Shown here: positions 9,160 through 19,607 of the stretch, one piece after another | How positions within the stretch are numbered: position 1 is the first letter of the stretch | How the letters are laid out: each line of letters starts with the position of its first letter | Assembly (NCBI GenBank): GCA_001281695.1 | Contig: LJIE01000001.1 | Location: forward strand, 316,107-380,106 | DNA length: 64,000 nt | DNA from: a bacterium 336/3 | GTDB taxonomy: Bacteria > Bacteroidota > Bacteroidia > Cytophagales > Thermonemataceae | Direction of reading: 5' to 3' | Made by a program: the position numbers and the translations under genes | Notes under the pieces: generated by a model | Told to the model about the DNA's origin: nothing | Database searches by the model: none | What the model saw: only the letters and a program-made list of their open reading frames with translations

Positions 9160-10064
9160 ATTTTAGGGTAAATAATTTTAGCAACAGATTTTACACTCAA
9201 AAACGGATTTTGAGATTCTTTTTGTGTATTTGGATGCGTATCTGTACAATAAACGCCTTCAAACAAACCAGATTTTTCTATTCGTTCTAAAGCATTGTTG
9301 GTAAACAAACCATGTGTGGTGATGGCAAAAATGTGAGTAGCTCCAGCTTCTTTATACGATTTTGCAGCATTGATAAGTGAGCCTCCTGTACGAATCATAT
9401 CATCATAAATAATAACAGTCTTTCCCACCACATCAGCACTGATACCTGTTACGACAGTTTCATTTCCGCTTATACGCCTTTTGAATACAAAAGCTGCATT
9501 TACATTCATATCATTGGCGAGTGATTCTACCCATTTAGCTCTTCCTGCATCTGTACAAGCCAAAATAAAATCATTTCCTGCAATTTCTTTGCATATTTCT
9601 ATAATAATCTCTTTACAATACAGATGAGTAGCTTGAACATCCCCTTCAAAATAATGTGGTAAACCTTCTGTATGCAAATCGAGCAACATAAATGTAATTC
9701 TGCTTCCTGTTTTGGGTATAGATGAAAGCAATCTTGCTCTTGTTTTGGCTGTAACCACTTCTCCAGTTTTCACAGCTCTCTCCATTGTAGAATATCCAAA
9801 ATAAGGAATAACAACAGTGAGTGTTTTAGCACCATATTTGGCGATAGCAGAAGCCAAATCATATACCTCAAGTGTATCAGTATCTGTAGGTGTTCCTCCC
9901 AATAATACTACATTTCGACCTTCAACATCTGATAAAATACGCTGATAACGTTCTCCATCAGGAAAGACTTTTACTTCTACTTCTCCTTTTTCAAAGCCTC
10001 CTAAAGTTAAGATACGTTCCTGAAGATATAAATATGATTGAATTGAGAAAAGTAAAGGTTGCAT
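9153..10064 (-). CDS. prs: Divergent ribose-phosphate pyrophosphokinase
   Basis: 303 aa. The family shows in FPDGERY (residues 34-40), DLHTEG (129-134), and the PRPP-binding loop VIIYDDMIRTGGS (217-229). It should make PRPP from ribose 5-phosphate and ATP for nucleotide, His and Trp synthesis. The catalytic flexible loop, normally ARQDRK in class I enzymes, reads YFGYSTMERA here and is followed by TGEVVTAKTRARLLSSIP, which recalls the plant class II type. The DLH motif also lacks the usual QIQGFF continuation. It may be a specialised paralogue, not the main housekeeping enzyme. Transcribed alone, convergent with the FHA gene. Confidence 0.82.
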   Translation of the reverse strand: MQPLLFSIQSYLYLQERILTLGGFEKGEVEVKVFPDGERYQRILSDVEGRNVVLLGGTPTDTDTLEVYDLASAIAKYGAKTLTVVIPYFGYSTMERAVKTGEVVTAKTRARLLSSIPKTGSRITFMLLDLHTEGLPHYFEGDVQATHLYCKEIIIEICKEIAGNDFILACTDAGRAKWVESLANDMNVNAAFVFKRRISGNETVVTGISADVVGKTVIIYDDMIRTGGSLINAAKSYKEAGATHIFAITTHGLFTNNALERIEKSGLFEGVYCTDTHPNTQKESQNPFLSVKSVAKIIYPKII

Positions 10065-10102
10065 GAAGAATAAACAGTTTAACTTAGATAAAGGTCTTTA
10101 AA

Positions 10103-10138
10103 CGAAAACATTCCAAAATTGTGAGCTTTGGAATGTTT
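10103..10138 (-). terminator. Terminator of the XRE regulator gene
   Basis: Perfect 12-bp stem (10106-10117 with 10127-10138) and a 9-base loop just downstream of the regulator stop at 10150; the minus strand continues with CGTTTAAAGAC, a modest T-rich tail. Confidence 0.6.
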
Positions 10139-10149
10139 GAGGAGGGTTT

Positions 10150-11058
10150 TTAAATATTTTCAATTTTTCCAGCACTAACAAACAACTGAAATTGCCAAAT
10201 TTCGAATAATTCTCTAACAAGTACTTTGTATTCTTGTCCAATTCCTTGTACTCTGATATAACCCTCATTACGCAAACGGTTATCAGCTTTTCCATATATC
10301 AAACCTTGCTTTTGAGTAAGGAAAAGATATGTTTCGCCTGTTTGAACGTTGTACCAATTTTTAAGATAAGAGCCAATACAAATAGATTTTTCCAAAGGAA
10401 AGTTTCTATCCATTTCGAAAGCTCTATATTCCTGATTTTTAGCCAACAAACTAATTTGAAGTTTGGGCAACGTTTCAATAAATGTCTTTTCTGTGTAATT
10501 AGCTAAATAACTAGCCAAATTACTTTGTTTTACAAAAGGAATATCACCTTTATCAATTTCAGAAAAATGCTCCACCTGATTTTCTACTGAAAACAAACCA
10601 TCTTCTAAGGTTGGATAAAATTTTTCCTTTATTTCTTCATGACTTTCTTCTCTTCTTGTTTTTTTTACTTCTGGTGTGGCTTTCTCTTTTTCAAGAGCTT
10701 TCCAATCATTTTTATTTTCTATGTTTTCTTTTAGAGTATCAGTTTTAATTTCTTCTTTTCTAAGAATTTCAAGAAGTTCTTTGTTGTCATTTTCTTCTAA
10801 AATATCATCTCCTTCTATATCTATCAAAATCTTCTTAGGTTCAAGAATAATGGTAGAAATATCAGAAGAAACAATTTGTTCAATAGTCAAGCTAAAGAGT
10901 TTACCCAATTGCATCAAAGTATTGAAGTTAGGAACGGCTCTTCCTTCTTCATAAGCTCCTAAAGAAGAACGCTTTATGCCTAAAAGTTCTGCAAACTCCT
11001 CTTGGGTATAATCATGTAATCTTCTAAGATAACGTATATTTTTGCTTACTTGACTCAT
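10150..11058 (-). CDS. XRE-family regulator with degenerate LexA/S24-like C-terminal domain
   Basis: 302 aa. Residues 5-60 form a Cro/CI helix-turn-helix (YTQEEFAELLGIKRSSLGAYEEGRAVP). A long charged linker rich in Glu and Lys covers about residues 80-175. The C-terminal part follows the layout of the S24/LexA-like domain common in Bacteroidota XRE regulators (YRAFEMD, then SICIGSYLKNW, then TYLFLTQKQGLIYGK). The place where the family has the catalytic Ser (GDSM) reads DRNFPLE, so self-cleavage looks unlikely and the domain probably senses or dimerises. It lies downstream of gyrB but is separated by a terminator. Target genes are not evident. Confidence 0.8.
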   Translation of the reverse strand: MSQVSKNIRYLRRLHDYTQEEFAELLGIKRSSLGAYEEGRAVPNFNTLMQLGKLFSLTIEQIVSSDISTIILEPKKILIDIEGDDILEENDNKELLEILRKEEIKTDTLKENIENKNDWKALEKEKATPEVKKTRREESHEEIKEKFYPTLEDGLFSVENQVEHFSEIDKGDIPFVKQSNLASYLANYTEKTFIETLPKLQISLLAKNQEYRAFEMDRNFPLEKSICIGSYLKNWYNVQTGETYLFLTQKQGLIYGKADNRLRNEGYIRVQGIGQEYKVLVRELFEIWQFQLFVSAGKIENI

Positions 11059-11137
11059 TGTAATAGATGACTTTGAATGCGAAAGTTAGGGTTTTAGAAC
11101 TATATAAAGAAAAGTTAGTTAAAAAAAATCTACAAAC

Positions 11138-11167
11138 AAAAAAGTGTTAGAAATTTATTTCTAACAC
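11138..11167 (-). terminator. Terminator of gyrB
   Basis: An 11-bp stem (GTGTTAGAAAT with ATTTCTAACAC, 11144-11154 and 11157-11167) followed on the minus strand by TTTTTTG. It separates gyrB from the XRE gene downstream. Confidence 0.82.
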
Positions 11168-11193
11168 TTTTTGTTCATTATCAGTATTTTATA

Positions 11194-13197
<2,004 letters not shown>

Positions 13198-13227
13198 TTA
13201 TAGGCTTATGAATATACTTTAACCCAA

Positions 13228-13259
13228 CAAAGATACAAAATGATGTACATATAACCAAA
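13228..13259 (-). promoter_or_regulatory. gyrB promoter
   Basis: On the minus strand: TTTG (13259-13256), 20-base spacer, TATCTTTG (13235-13228), which matches TAnnTTTG exactly. The predicted leader to the ATG at 13176 is about 45 bases. Confidence 0.65.
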
Positions 13260-13450
13260 TAGATTTTGGTAGAGGAATACTTAATTTTTTGAAAGGATTT
13301 AGACAGAAAATAATCATGATAAATTCATAAACTTTTTGTCAGGAAATACACATTCAATTGTCTATTTTTCCAAGAATCTGCCAATAAAGCAGACTTTTTA
13401 TGCTGGCATTTATTTTGACTGAAATAAAAAGAAATTAGCAATCTTATTGT

Positions 13451-13458
13451 TACATTTG
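13451..13458 (+). promoter_or_regulatory. Candidate -7 element for the sigma factor gene
   Basis: TACATTTG, a full match to TAnnTTTG, 29 bases before the start codon. The expected TTG element is not at the right distance; an ECF-type promoter could be used instead if the sigma factor controls itself. Confidence 0.35.
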
Positions 13459-13487
13459 CGTTATATCACTGGTTTCGATTTAGCATT

Positions 13488-14072
13488 ATGATACCTACTA
13501 CATATACAGAAAAAGAAAAAAACATGGTGTTCCAAAGCGAGATGCTTCCACATTTGGATTCTATGTATAATTTTGCTTTTAGACTTACGTTGGATGAGGA
13601 TGATGCCAAGGACTTGGTACAAGATACTTATTTAAAAGCATTTAGATTTATTAATTCCTTCGAGAAAGGAACTAATGCAAAGGCTTGGTTGTTTAGAATA
13701 TTAAAAAACAGCTTCATAAATGACTTTAGAAAGAAAAGCAAAGAACCTTCTAAAGTTGATTATCAGGAAGTTGAGACTTTCTATAATTCTGAAGAATTTG
13801 ATAATGAAATAGAAGCCACCTCAGATTTGCGTAGCGAATCTGTACAAGATTTAATAGGTGATGAAGTGGCTAATGCTATCAATTCGTTGGAAGTAGATTT
13901 CAGAATAGCCATTATTTTGTGTGATATAGAAGGGTTTACTTACGAAGAAATGGCGAAAATTCTTGACATTCCCATTGGAACAGTACGTTCCAGATTGCAT
14001 AGAGCAAGAGGTTTGTTAAAAGAAAAATTGAGTAGTTATGCAAAAAAAATGGGTTATTTGCAAAAATCATAA
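13488..14072 (+). CDS. SigR-like ECF RNA polymerase sigma factor
   Basis: 194 aa. Region 2 runs through LDSMYNFAFRLTLDEDDAKD and TYLKAFRFINSFEKGTNAKA with the promoter-melting segment WLFRILKNSFINDFRKK; region 4 has LCDIEGFTYEEMAKIL and IPIGTVRSRLHRARG. The order, the GTNAKAWL motif and the DIEGF...IPIGTV block match Streptomyces SigR-type thiol-stress sigma factors more closely than typical FecI-type ECFs. Start options are the ATG at 13488 and one at 13524; either keeps all domains. The anti-sigma gene begins 6 bases after the stop, so the two are co-transcribed. The regulon is not visible here. Confidence 0.87.
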   Translation: MIPTTYTEKEKNMVFQSEMLPHLDSMYNFAFRLTLDEDDAKDLVQDTYLKAFRFINSFEKGTNAKAWLFRILKNSFINDFRKKSKEPSKVDYQEVETFYNSEEFDNEIEATSDLRSESVQDLIGDEVANAINSLEVDFRIAIILCDIEGFTYEEMAKILDIPIGTVRSRLHRARGLLKEKLSSYAKKMGYLQKS

Positions 14073-14078
14073 ATTACT

Positions 14079-14369
14079 ATGACCTCAGATAAGAATTTTC
14101 ACGAAAAAAATGATATGAAACAAAGTTCAGACCCATGCAACTGTTGTTGTTTGGACTCTCTTTATACAATATTAGATGGAGAGGCTTCAGAAGAAAATAC
14201 AGAAGAATTGATGGCTCACATAGAAAAATGTTTGCCTTGTTATCAACAATACGATTTGGAGGTCGCTATTCGAGAATTGTTACAAACCCGATTAGCAAAA
14301 AAATGCCCACCACAAGATTTGCTTGATTGCATTCGAGAGAAAATAGCTACTATTACAATTACTCAATAA
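14079..14369 (+). CDS. RsrA-like zinc-containing anti-sigma factor
   Basis: 96 aa. The ZAS motif His47-x3-Cys51-x2-Cys54 lies in HIEKCLPC, and an N-terminal Cys cluster (Cys20, 22, 23, 24) can supply the remaining zinc ligand. The flanking pattern YQQYDLEVAIRELL then KKCPPQDLLDCI follows RsrA, which holds SigR until its thiols are oxidised and zinc is lost. Two more Cys (76, 84) are close to where RsrA has its third reactive Cys. A later ATG at 14115 is possible and would keep all Cys. Six bases separate it from the sigma gene. The role as thiol-redox sensor is inferred from motif and context. Confidence 0.83.
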   Translation: MTSDKNFHEKNDMKQSSDPCNCCCLDSLYTILDGEASEENTEELMAHIEKCLPCYQQYDLEVAIRELLQTRLAKKCPPQDLLDCIREKIATITITQ

Positions 14370-14380
14370 ACTAAAAATAA

Positions 14381-14405
14381 AAAAAGGAGGCAAAAGCCTC
14401 CTTTT
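14381..14405. terminator. Bidirectional terminator between anti-sigma gene and lon
   Basis: GGAGGC/GCCTCC stem (14386-14391, 14396-14401) with an AAAA loop, an A run on the left and a T run on the right. It works in both directions and reaches into the lon stop codon. Confidence 0.85.
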
Positions 14406-16866
14406 ACTTTTCTATAATAACACTTAAATCCATTGGTTCAGCTACTTTTTTAGGCAATAAAGCTATTTTTAAAACTTCTTGAGCTGTATTGACATAATGG
14501 ATTTTTAATCCTTTCAAATAATGTTCAGGAATATCTAAAATGTCTTTTTGATTTTTTTCAGATAAAATAACCTCTTTAATACCAGCCCTGATAGCTGCCA
14601 ATATTTTTTCTCTAATACCTCCAACAGGTAATACCTTACCTCTTAAAGTAATCTCTCCAGTCATAGCTATTTTATCTTTGACCTTTCTTTGAGTATAAAC
14701 GGAAGTCAAAGAGGTAAGTAATGTAATACCAGCTGAAGGACCATCTTTAGGTACAGCTCCTGCTGGTACATGGACATGCAAATCGAAGTGTTCAAAAACT
14801 CGGTAATCAATTTTCAGATTTTCTGCGTGAGCTTTTAGATAAGAAAGTGCTGCTGATGCAGATTCTTTCATAACATCTCCAAGTTGTCCAGAAATCGTTA
14901 ATTTACCTTTTCCTCTGCTCAACGAAGATTCTACAAATAAAATCTCACCTCCAACAGCAGTCCAAGCAAGTCCTGTAACAATACCTGCCACATCATCACT
15001 TTGGTAAAGTTCTTTATCGAAAATAGGTGTTCCCAAAAGTTTTTCCACAATTTCAGGTGTTATTTTCTTCTCGTATTTTTCTTCAAGAGCAACAGATTTG
15101 GCTATTTTACGAACTACATTACCAATTTTTCTCTCCAAATTTCTAACACCCGATTCTCTTGTATAATCTTCTATAATTTTTACCAAAGCTTCATCAGAAA
15201 GTTGAATGTGTGAAGCTTTTAACCCATTCTCTTCTCTTTGTTTTTTAACTAAATGTTCTTTGGCTATCTGAAGTTTTTCTTGAGTTGTATAACCACTAAT
15301 TTCAATAATTTCCATTCTATCCCTTAATGCAGGATGAATAGTATCAAGAGTATTGGCTGTAGCAATAAACAAAACTTTAGATAGATCATATTCTACTTCT
15401 AAATAGTTATCTAAAAATGTGCTATTTTGTTCTGGATCAAGAACTTCTAATAATGCAGAAGCAGGATCACCTTTATAATCAGCTCCAATTTTATCAATTT
15501 CATCTAAGATAATGACTGGATTAGATGTACCAGCTTTTTTAATATTACTGATAAACTTTCCTGGCATAGCTCCAATATACGTTTTTCTATGTCCTCTGAT
15601 TTCAGCTTCATCATGCAATCCACCTAAAGACATTCTTACATACTTTCTGCCCAAAGCTTTTGCAATAGAACGCCCCAACGAGGTTTTCCCTACACCTGGA
15701 GGTCCATATAAACATAAAATAGGACCTTTGATATCTTGGCGTAGTTTAAGAACAGCCAAGTATTCTAAAATGCGTTCTTTTACTTTTTCTAGACCATAAT
15801 GGTCAGCATCTAATATTTTTTGAGCATTTTGTAAATTTAGATTATCTTCAGAGTATTCGCTCCAAGGTAAATCTAAAAGCAATTCGATATAATTAAGAGC
15901 TATGCCATATTCTGGAGAAGCTGGATTAGAACGTTGTAATCGAATTAACTCTCTATCAAAATGTTTGGATACTACTTCGCTCCATTTTTTAGCTTTAGCT
16001 TTGGCTTTTAGTTCATCAATACGAATCCCCCCTACTTCATCACCCAATTCATCTTGTAAAACCTTGAGTTGTTGACGTAAAAAGTAATCACGTTGTTGTT
16101 GCTCCATATCGTTATGAGCTTTACTTTGTATCTCAAATTTAAGCTCCAACATTTGTACCTCTCGAAGCATAAGTTCCAAAAGCTTTGTAGAACGTTGTAT
16201 GCCATTATCTATTTCTAAAATATCTTGTTTTTCTCCTACTTCTGCATTTAAGTTAGAAGCCAAAAAATGAGTTAGGAAGCTTATAGCTTCAATATTATCC
16301 AAAGCAATTTGAGCTTCTTGTGGAATTTCTGGGTTCAAACGTAAAATTTTAAGAGCAGCATCTTTTAAAGAAGACTTAAGAGCTTTTACCTCTTTTGTAT
16401 TTTTTTCAGGAAAATTTTCCTGTAAAGGTTTTATTTTTGCAGTGATATAGGGCTCTTCTTTTAAAAACTCTTCTACTTGAAATCTCGAACGCCCTTGTAT
16501 AATGATAGTTGCATTACCATCAGGCATGGTAATCATTTTCAAAATTTGGGCAATAGTGCCTACATTGTACAGATTAGAGGTTGCAGGCTCTTCTTCTTGG
16601 GAGTTTTGTTGTGCAATTACTCCTAAAATTCTATTTCCTTTATAAACTTTCTTTACCAAACGCATTGCTTTTTTACGGCTTACAGTTACAGGTACAACTA
16701 CCCCTGGAAAAAGAACAGTATTACGCAAAGGTAAAATACCCAATTGTTCTGGAAGTTTTTCTCCATTGCCGTTCACCTTTTCATCAAAAAGTGGAAAAAT
16801 ATCAACACCTCCATTTGTATCAGTATCAGCAAGCAAAAAAGGTGTATAATTTTTGTGAGAACTCAT
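14404..16866 (-). CDS. lon: ATP-dependent protease Lon
   Basis: 820 aa. The N-terminal LON domain begins near LPEQLGILPLRNTVLFPG; the AAA+ domain has Walker A at GPPGVGKTSLG (Gly388 on) and Walker B at VIILDEIDKIG; the C-terminal protease domain has the catalytic Ser711 in KDGPSAG and the Lys about 43 residues later in the GEITLRGKVLPVGGIREK region. All catalytic features are intact and the length is slightly above that of the E. coli enzyme. Lon degrades damaged and specific regulatory proteins in the cytoplasm. It is transcribed alone. No heat-shock operator was recognised in the 262 bases upstream. Confidence 0.95.
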   Translation of the reverse strand: MSSHKNYTPFLLADTDTNGGVDIFPLFDEKVNGNGEKLPEQLGILPLRNTVLFPGVVVPVTVSRKKAMRLVKKVYKGNRILGVIAQQNSQEEEPATSNLYNVGTIAQILKMITMPDGNATIIIQGRSRFQVEEFLKEEPYITAKIKPLQENFPEKNTKEVKALKSSLKDAALKILRLNPEIPQEAQIALDNIEAISFLTHFLASNLNAEVGEKQDILEIDNGIQRSTKLLELMLREVQMLELKFEIQSKAHNDMEQQQRDYFLRQQLKVLQDELGDEVGGIRIDELKAKAKAKKWSEVVSKHFDRELIRLQRSNPASPEYGIALNYIELLLDLPWSEYSEDNLNLQNAQKILDADHYGLEKVKERILEYLAVLKLRQDIKGPILCLYGPPGVGKTSLGRSIAKALGRKYVRMSLGGLHDEAEIRGHRKTYIGAMPGKFISNIKKAGTSNPVIILDEIDKIGADYKGDPASALLEVLDPEQNSTFLDNYLEVEYDLSKVLFIATANTLDTIHPALRDRMEIIEISGYTTQEKLQIAKEHLVKKQREENGLKASHIQLSDEALVKIIEDYTRESGVRNLERKIGNVVRKIAKSVALEEKYEKKITPEIVEKLLGTPIFDKELYQSDDVAGIVTGLAWTAVGGEILFVESSLSRGKGKLTISGQLGDVMKESASAALSYLKAHAENLKIDYRVFEHFDLHVHVPAGAVPKDGPSAGITLLTSLTSVYTQRKVKDKIAMTGEITLRGKVLPVGGIREKILAAIRAGIKEVILSEKNQKDILDIPEHYLKGLKIHYVNTAQEVLKIALLPKKVAEPMDLSVIIEK

Positions 16867-17072
16867 ATATCTTTTATAAAAAAATTACGTATAACAGGAA
16901 AATAATAAAAACTGTCTTTTTGTCAGTGTCAGCTTCAAGTCTATAACAGAGTATATTTTCAAAGAAAATAATGAAATGAATTTTCTTGAAGCAGGTTCTA
17001 TGTTTGTTCAAGTGTTGTGCCAAATTTGAAAACTGTAAAAAAGGCAGTATTATGGGATTTTTGTGTAAGATT

Positions 17073-17102
17073 TTGGCTAAAAATAAATTTTTTGTACCTT
17101 TA
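17073..17102 (+). promoter_or_regulatory. Candidate promoter of the OmpA/PorE-like gene
   Basis: TTG at 17073-17075, 19-base spacer, TACCTTTA at 17095-17102, which matches TAnnTTTG except for the last base. The start codon is 27 bases further on. Confidence 0.45.
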
Positions 17103-17128
17103 CAAATTATAATCTTCTAATCATACGA

Positions 17129-19102
17129 ATGCTATCTATGAGAGCTTATCTGATTATATTTCTTGTTTTAACAATGTATGAGTACTCTTTTGGGCAAATA
17201 GATAAAGTTAAATCCCAAGGTGTTATTCAAGCAAAAGACCCAATTGTAGCTCGTAATAAAGAGAGTGTTTTCCAATTTAATAATATCAATAATACTAAAT
17301 ACTACTTCAATGAATCTGAGTTAAAAACAATTGATAAATATATTAAAAACAGAGATTGGAAAAAAGCTTATCCACTACTTTATAATTATGTGATGAATTT
17401 TGGTGTTGAAAATTTCTATAAAGATGCTGAAAGAATGTGGCAGTTAGCCAAAATGATAGAATTATTAGATGATTTCGAGATTTCAAAAAGTTTGTATAGA
17501 ACCATTTTAAAACATCATAGAGGCTCTGAAGTAAAAGCCATTGAACTTCATTACGATTCCCTGACTGTCAATCAAAGAGATTATTATGTGCCTTTAGAAT
17601 ATTATTATGAATTGGTAGAATATAGAAAACTTGTTGATACTCTTATACCACCCAAAGGAGTATTGTTAGAAATGGATTATGCCATCAATTCTAAAAAAGC
17701 AGACTATGCTCCTACTATCAATATTACAGATAGTATGATGATTTTTAGCTCTAAAAGAAAATATAAAAATGTCATGGCTATTAAAAAAGATACCAAAGCC
17801 AATGAAGATATATTTTATTCTAAAAAAGAAAATGGATATTGGAGTGATGCAAAGGAGTTCAAAGGGTTAAATACTATGTATAATGAAGGTTCTGCTCATA
17901 TTACGAAAGATGGTAGGACAATTTATTTTTCAAGATGTGACTCTCCCAATGATGGTTATGGTAATTGTGATTTGTATGTAGCTCACATGCAGAAAGATAG
18001 TTCGTGGATAGTTAAAAATTTAGGTCCTAATATTAATAGTGTCGCTTGGGATTCGCATCCTTCTCTTTCAAAAAGTGAAGATACTTTGTTTTTTGCATCA
18101 GATAGATTAGGTGGATTTGGACTTTCAGATATTTATTATACCTACAAACAAAAAGATGGAGTTTGGGCAAAACCTAAAAATATGGGACCCACTATCAATA
18201 CTCGTCAAAGTGAAGTAAGCCCTTATATGCATCCCAAATACGATTTATTGTATTTTAGCTCAAATGGCCACTTGGTGAATTTAGGAGGTTTCGATATTTA
18301 CAAGTCTTATAAATTTTTATACAGATGGCAAGAACCTGTAAATTTGGGTCCACTAGTCAATAGTGCTGATGATGAATATTACTTTGCTATTGATAGCAAA
18401 GCTAAAGATTTGTATTATGCAAAAGCCTCTGAAGATGACCCAGAGAACCTGAATTTATATTCCTTTCCTGTACCTATGGAAGCACAACCCACAGCCACCG
18501 TAGTTTTTAAGGGAAGAGTAGTCGATGCTGAAACTGGTAACCCTTTTCAAGGAATTGTGTCTATTATAGATTTAGATAATGGTATAGAGGTAGCTCCCAA
18601 ATATCTTCGTCCAGATGGTTCATATGAATTTGACCTTATCAAAAATAATAATTACCTAGTTATTATTACAGGAGATGATTTTTTCAGGATAGAAAAAAAG
18701 TTTTTCTTGAAAGAAGATACACAATTGGACATCAAAGCTGAATCTATTAAATTTCATAAATGGAAATTTGCTTCCTTAGAGTTTGATGGAGGAAGTGCAA
18801 AAATTCAAACAAATATGGAGGCAGATCTTATGAAAGTGGTTTACTTCATGGCTGACCATCCTAATATCAGAATTAAAATTAGTGGACATACAGATTCAGA
18901 TGGTAATGAAGATGCTAATCTTAAACTTTCACAATCTCGTGCTGATGCAATAAAAGAATTTATTATTCTAAGAGGGAAAATTTCTCCTAGCAGAATAGAT
19001 GCTATAGGTTATGGAAATACAAAGCCTATTGTGCCAGAAGTTTCTCCAGAAGACAAAAAACTTAACAGAAGAGTGGAGTTTGAAATTTTGATAAAGAAAT
19101 AA
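17129..19102 (+). CDS. OmpA-family protein with PorE-like domain order
   Basis: 657 aa with a signal peptide ending FGQ. Residues about 45-165 are helical and TPR-like; about 195-425 carry WD40/PD40-type blades (FSSKRKYKN, IYFSRCDSPN, LFFASDRLGGFGLSDIYY, LYFSSNGHLVNLGGFDIYK); about 455-535 form a CarboxypepD_reg-like domain (FKGRVVDAETGNPF); 545-655 an OmpA peptidoglycan-binding domain (KISGHTDSDGNEDANLKLSQ, SRADAIKEF, IGYGNTKP). This order matches PorE of the type IX secretion system, but PorE is a lipoprotein and this one has no lipobox Cys, and several paralogues usually occur. It should link the outer membrane to peptidoglycan. The start at 17129 or 17138 is equally good. Confidence 0.8.
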   Translation: MLSMRAYLIIFLVLTMYEYSFGQIDKVKSQGVIQAKDPIVARNKESVFQFNNINNTKYYFNESELKTIDKYIKNRDWKKAYPLLYNYVMNFGVENFYKDAERMWQLAKMIELLDDFEISKSLYRTILKHHRGSEVKAIELHYDSLTVNQRDYYVPLEYYYELVEYRKLVDTLIPPKGVLLEMDYAINSKKADYAPTINITDSMMIFSSKRKYKNVMAIKKDTKANEDIFYSKKENGYWSDAKEFKGLNTMYNEGSAHITKDGRTIYFSRCDSPNDGYGNCDLYVAHMQKDSSWIVKNLGPNINSVAWDSHPSLSKSEDTLFFASDRLGGFGLSDIYYTYKQKDGVWAKPKNMGPTINTRQSEVSPYMHPKYDLLYFSSNGHLVNLGGFDIYKSYKFLYRWQEPVNLGPLVNSADDEYYFAIDSKAKDLYYAKASEDDPENLNLYSFPVPMEAQPTATVVFKGRVVDAETGNPFQGIVSIIDLDNGIEVAPKYLRPDGSYEFDLIKNNNYLVIITGDDFFRIEKKFFLKEDTQLDIKAESIKFHKWKFASLEFDGGSAKIQTNMEADLMKVVYFMADHPNIRIKISGHTDSDGNEDANLKLSQSRADAIKEFIILRGKISPSRIDAIGYGNTKPIVPEVSPEDKKLNRRVEFEILIKK

Positions 19103-19108
19103 AACTCA

Positions 19109-19139
19109 TTTGTTTTTTTAGATAGATTTCTTATGTTTG
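19109..19139 (+). promoter_or_regulatory. gcvH promoter
   Basis: TTTG at 19109-19112, a 19-base spacer, and TATGTTTG at 19132-19139, a full consensus match. The ATG at 19173 is 33 bases downstream, which also supports that start. Confidence 0.65.
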
Positions 19140-19172
19140 TGCATCTTCATTAAAACCTAAAATTTGAAAATT

Positions 19173-19553
19173 ATGGATTTTCCTAATGAATTAAAATACT
19201 CTAAAGACCACGAATGGCTACGTTTGGATGGTGATTTTGCATATATTGGTATTAGTGATTTCGCTCAGAAAGAATTAGGTGATATTGTGTATGTGGATAT
19301 CACAACAGTAGGACAAACCATTGCCTCCAATGAAGTTTTTGGAACAGTAGAAGCTGTAAAAACAGTTTCAGATTTATTTATGCCAATAACTGGCGAAATA
19401 GTTGAATTTAACGATAAGCTTTCTGGAAGTCCAGAATTGGTAAATTCAGACCCTTATGGTGATGGTTGGATGGTAAAAGTAAGAGTAATAGATGTTGCAG
19501 AAGCTACTACGCTGATGGATTCAGATGCTTATAAAACACTGATTGGGGTATAA
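19173..19553 (+). CDS. gcvH: Glycine cleavage system H protein
   Basis: 126 aa from the ATG at 19173; a TTG nine bases upstream is in frame but would not give the usual MDFP N terminus of Bacteroidota GcvH. The lipoyl domain has [11 protein letters not shown] with the lipoylated Lys63, and YTDHEWL-like [10 protein letters not shown] at the N terminus. The protein carries the aminomethyl group between GcvP and GcvT in glycine breakdown. No other gcv gene is nearby, so the system is dispersed. It has its own promoter and a terminator shared with the convergent gene. Confidence 0.96.
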   Translation: MDFPNELKYSKDHEWLRLDGDFAYIGISDFAQKELGDIVYVDITTVGQTIASNEVFGTVEAVKTVSDLFMPITGEIVEFNDKLSGSPELVNSDPYGDGWMVKVRVIDVAEATTLMDSDAYKTLIGV

Positions 19554-19572
19554 AAAACTCATATATAAAACG

Positions 19573-19607
19573 AAAAGGGCATTCAATTGAATAGCCCTCT
19601 AGTTTTT
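19573..19607. terminator. Bidirectional terminator after gcvH
   Basis: AGGGC/GCCCT stem (19576-19580, 19594-19598) extended inwards by ATTC/GAAT, with an A run before and GTTTTT after. It lies between convergent genes. Confidence 0.7.
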
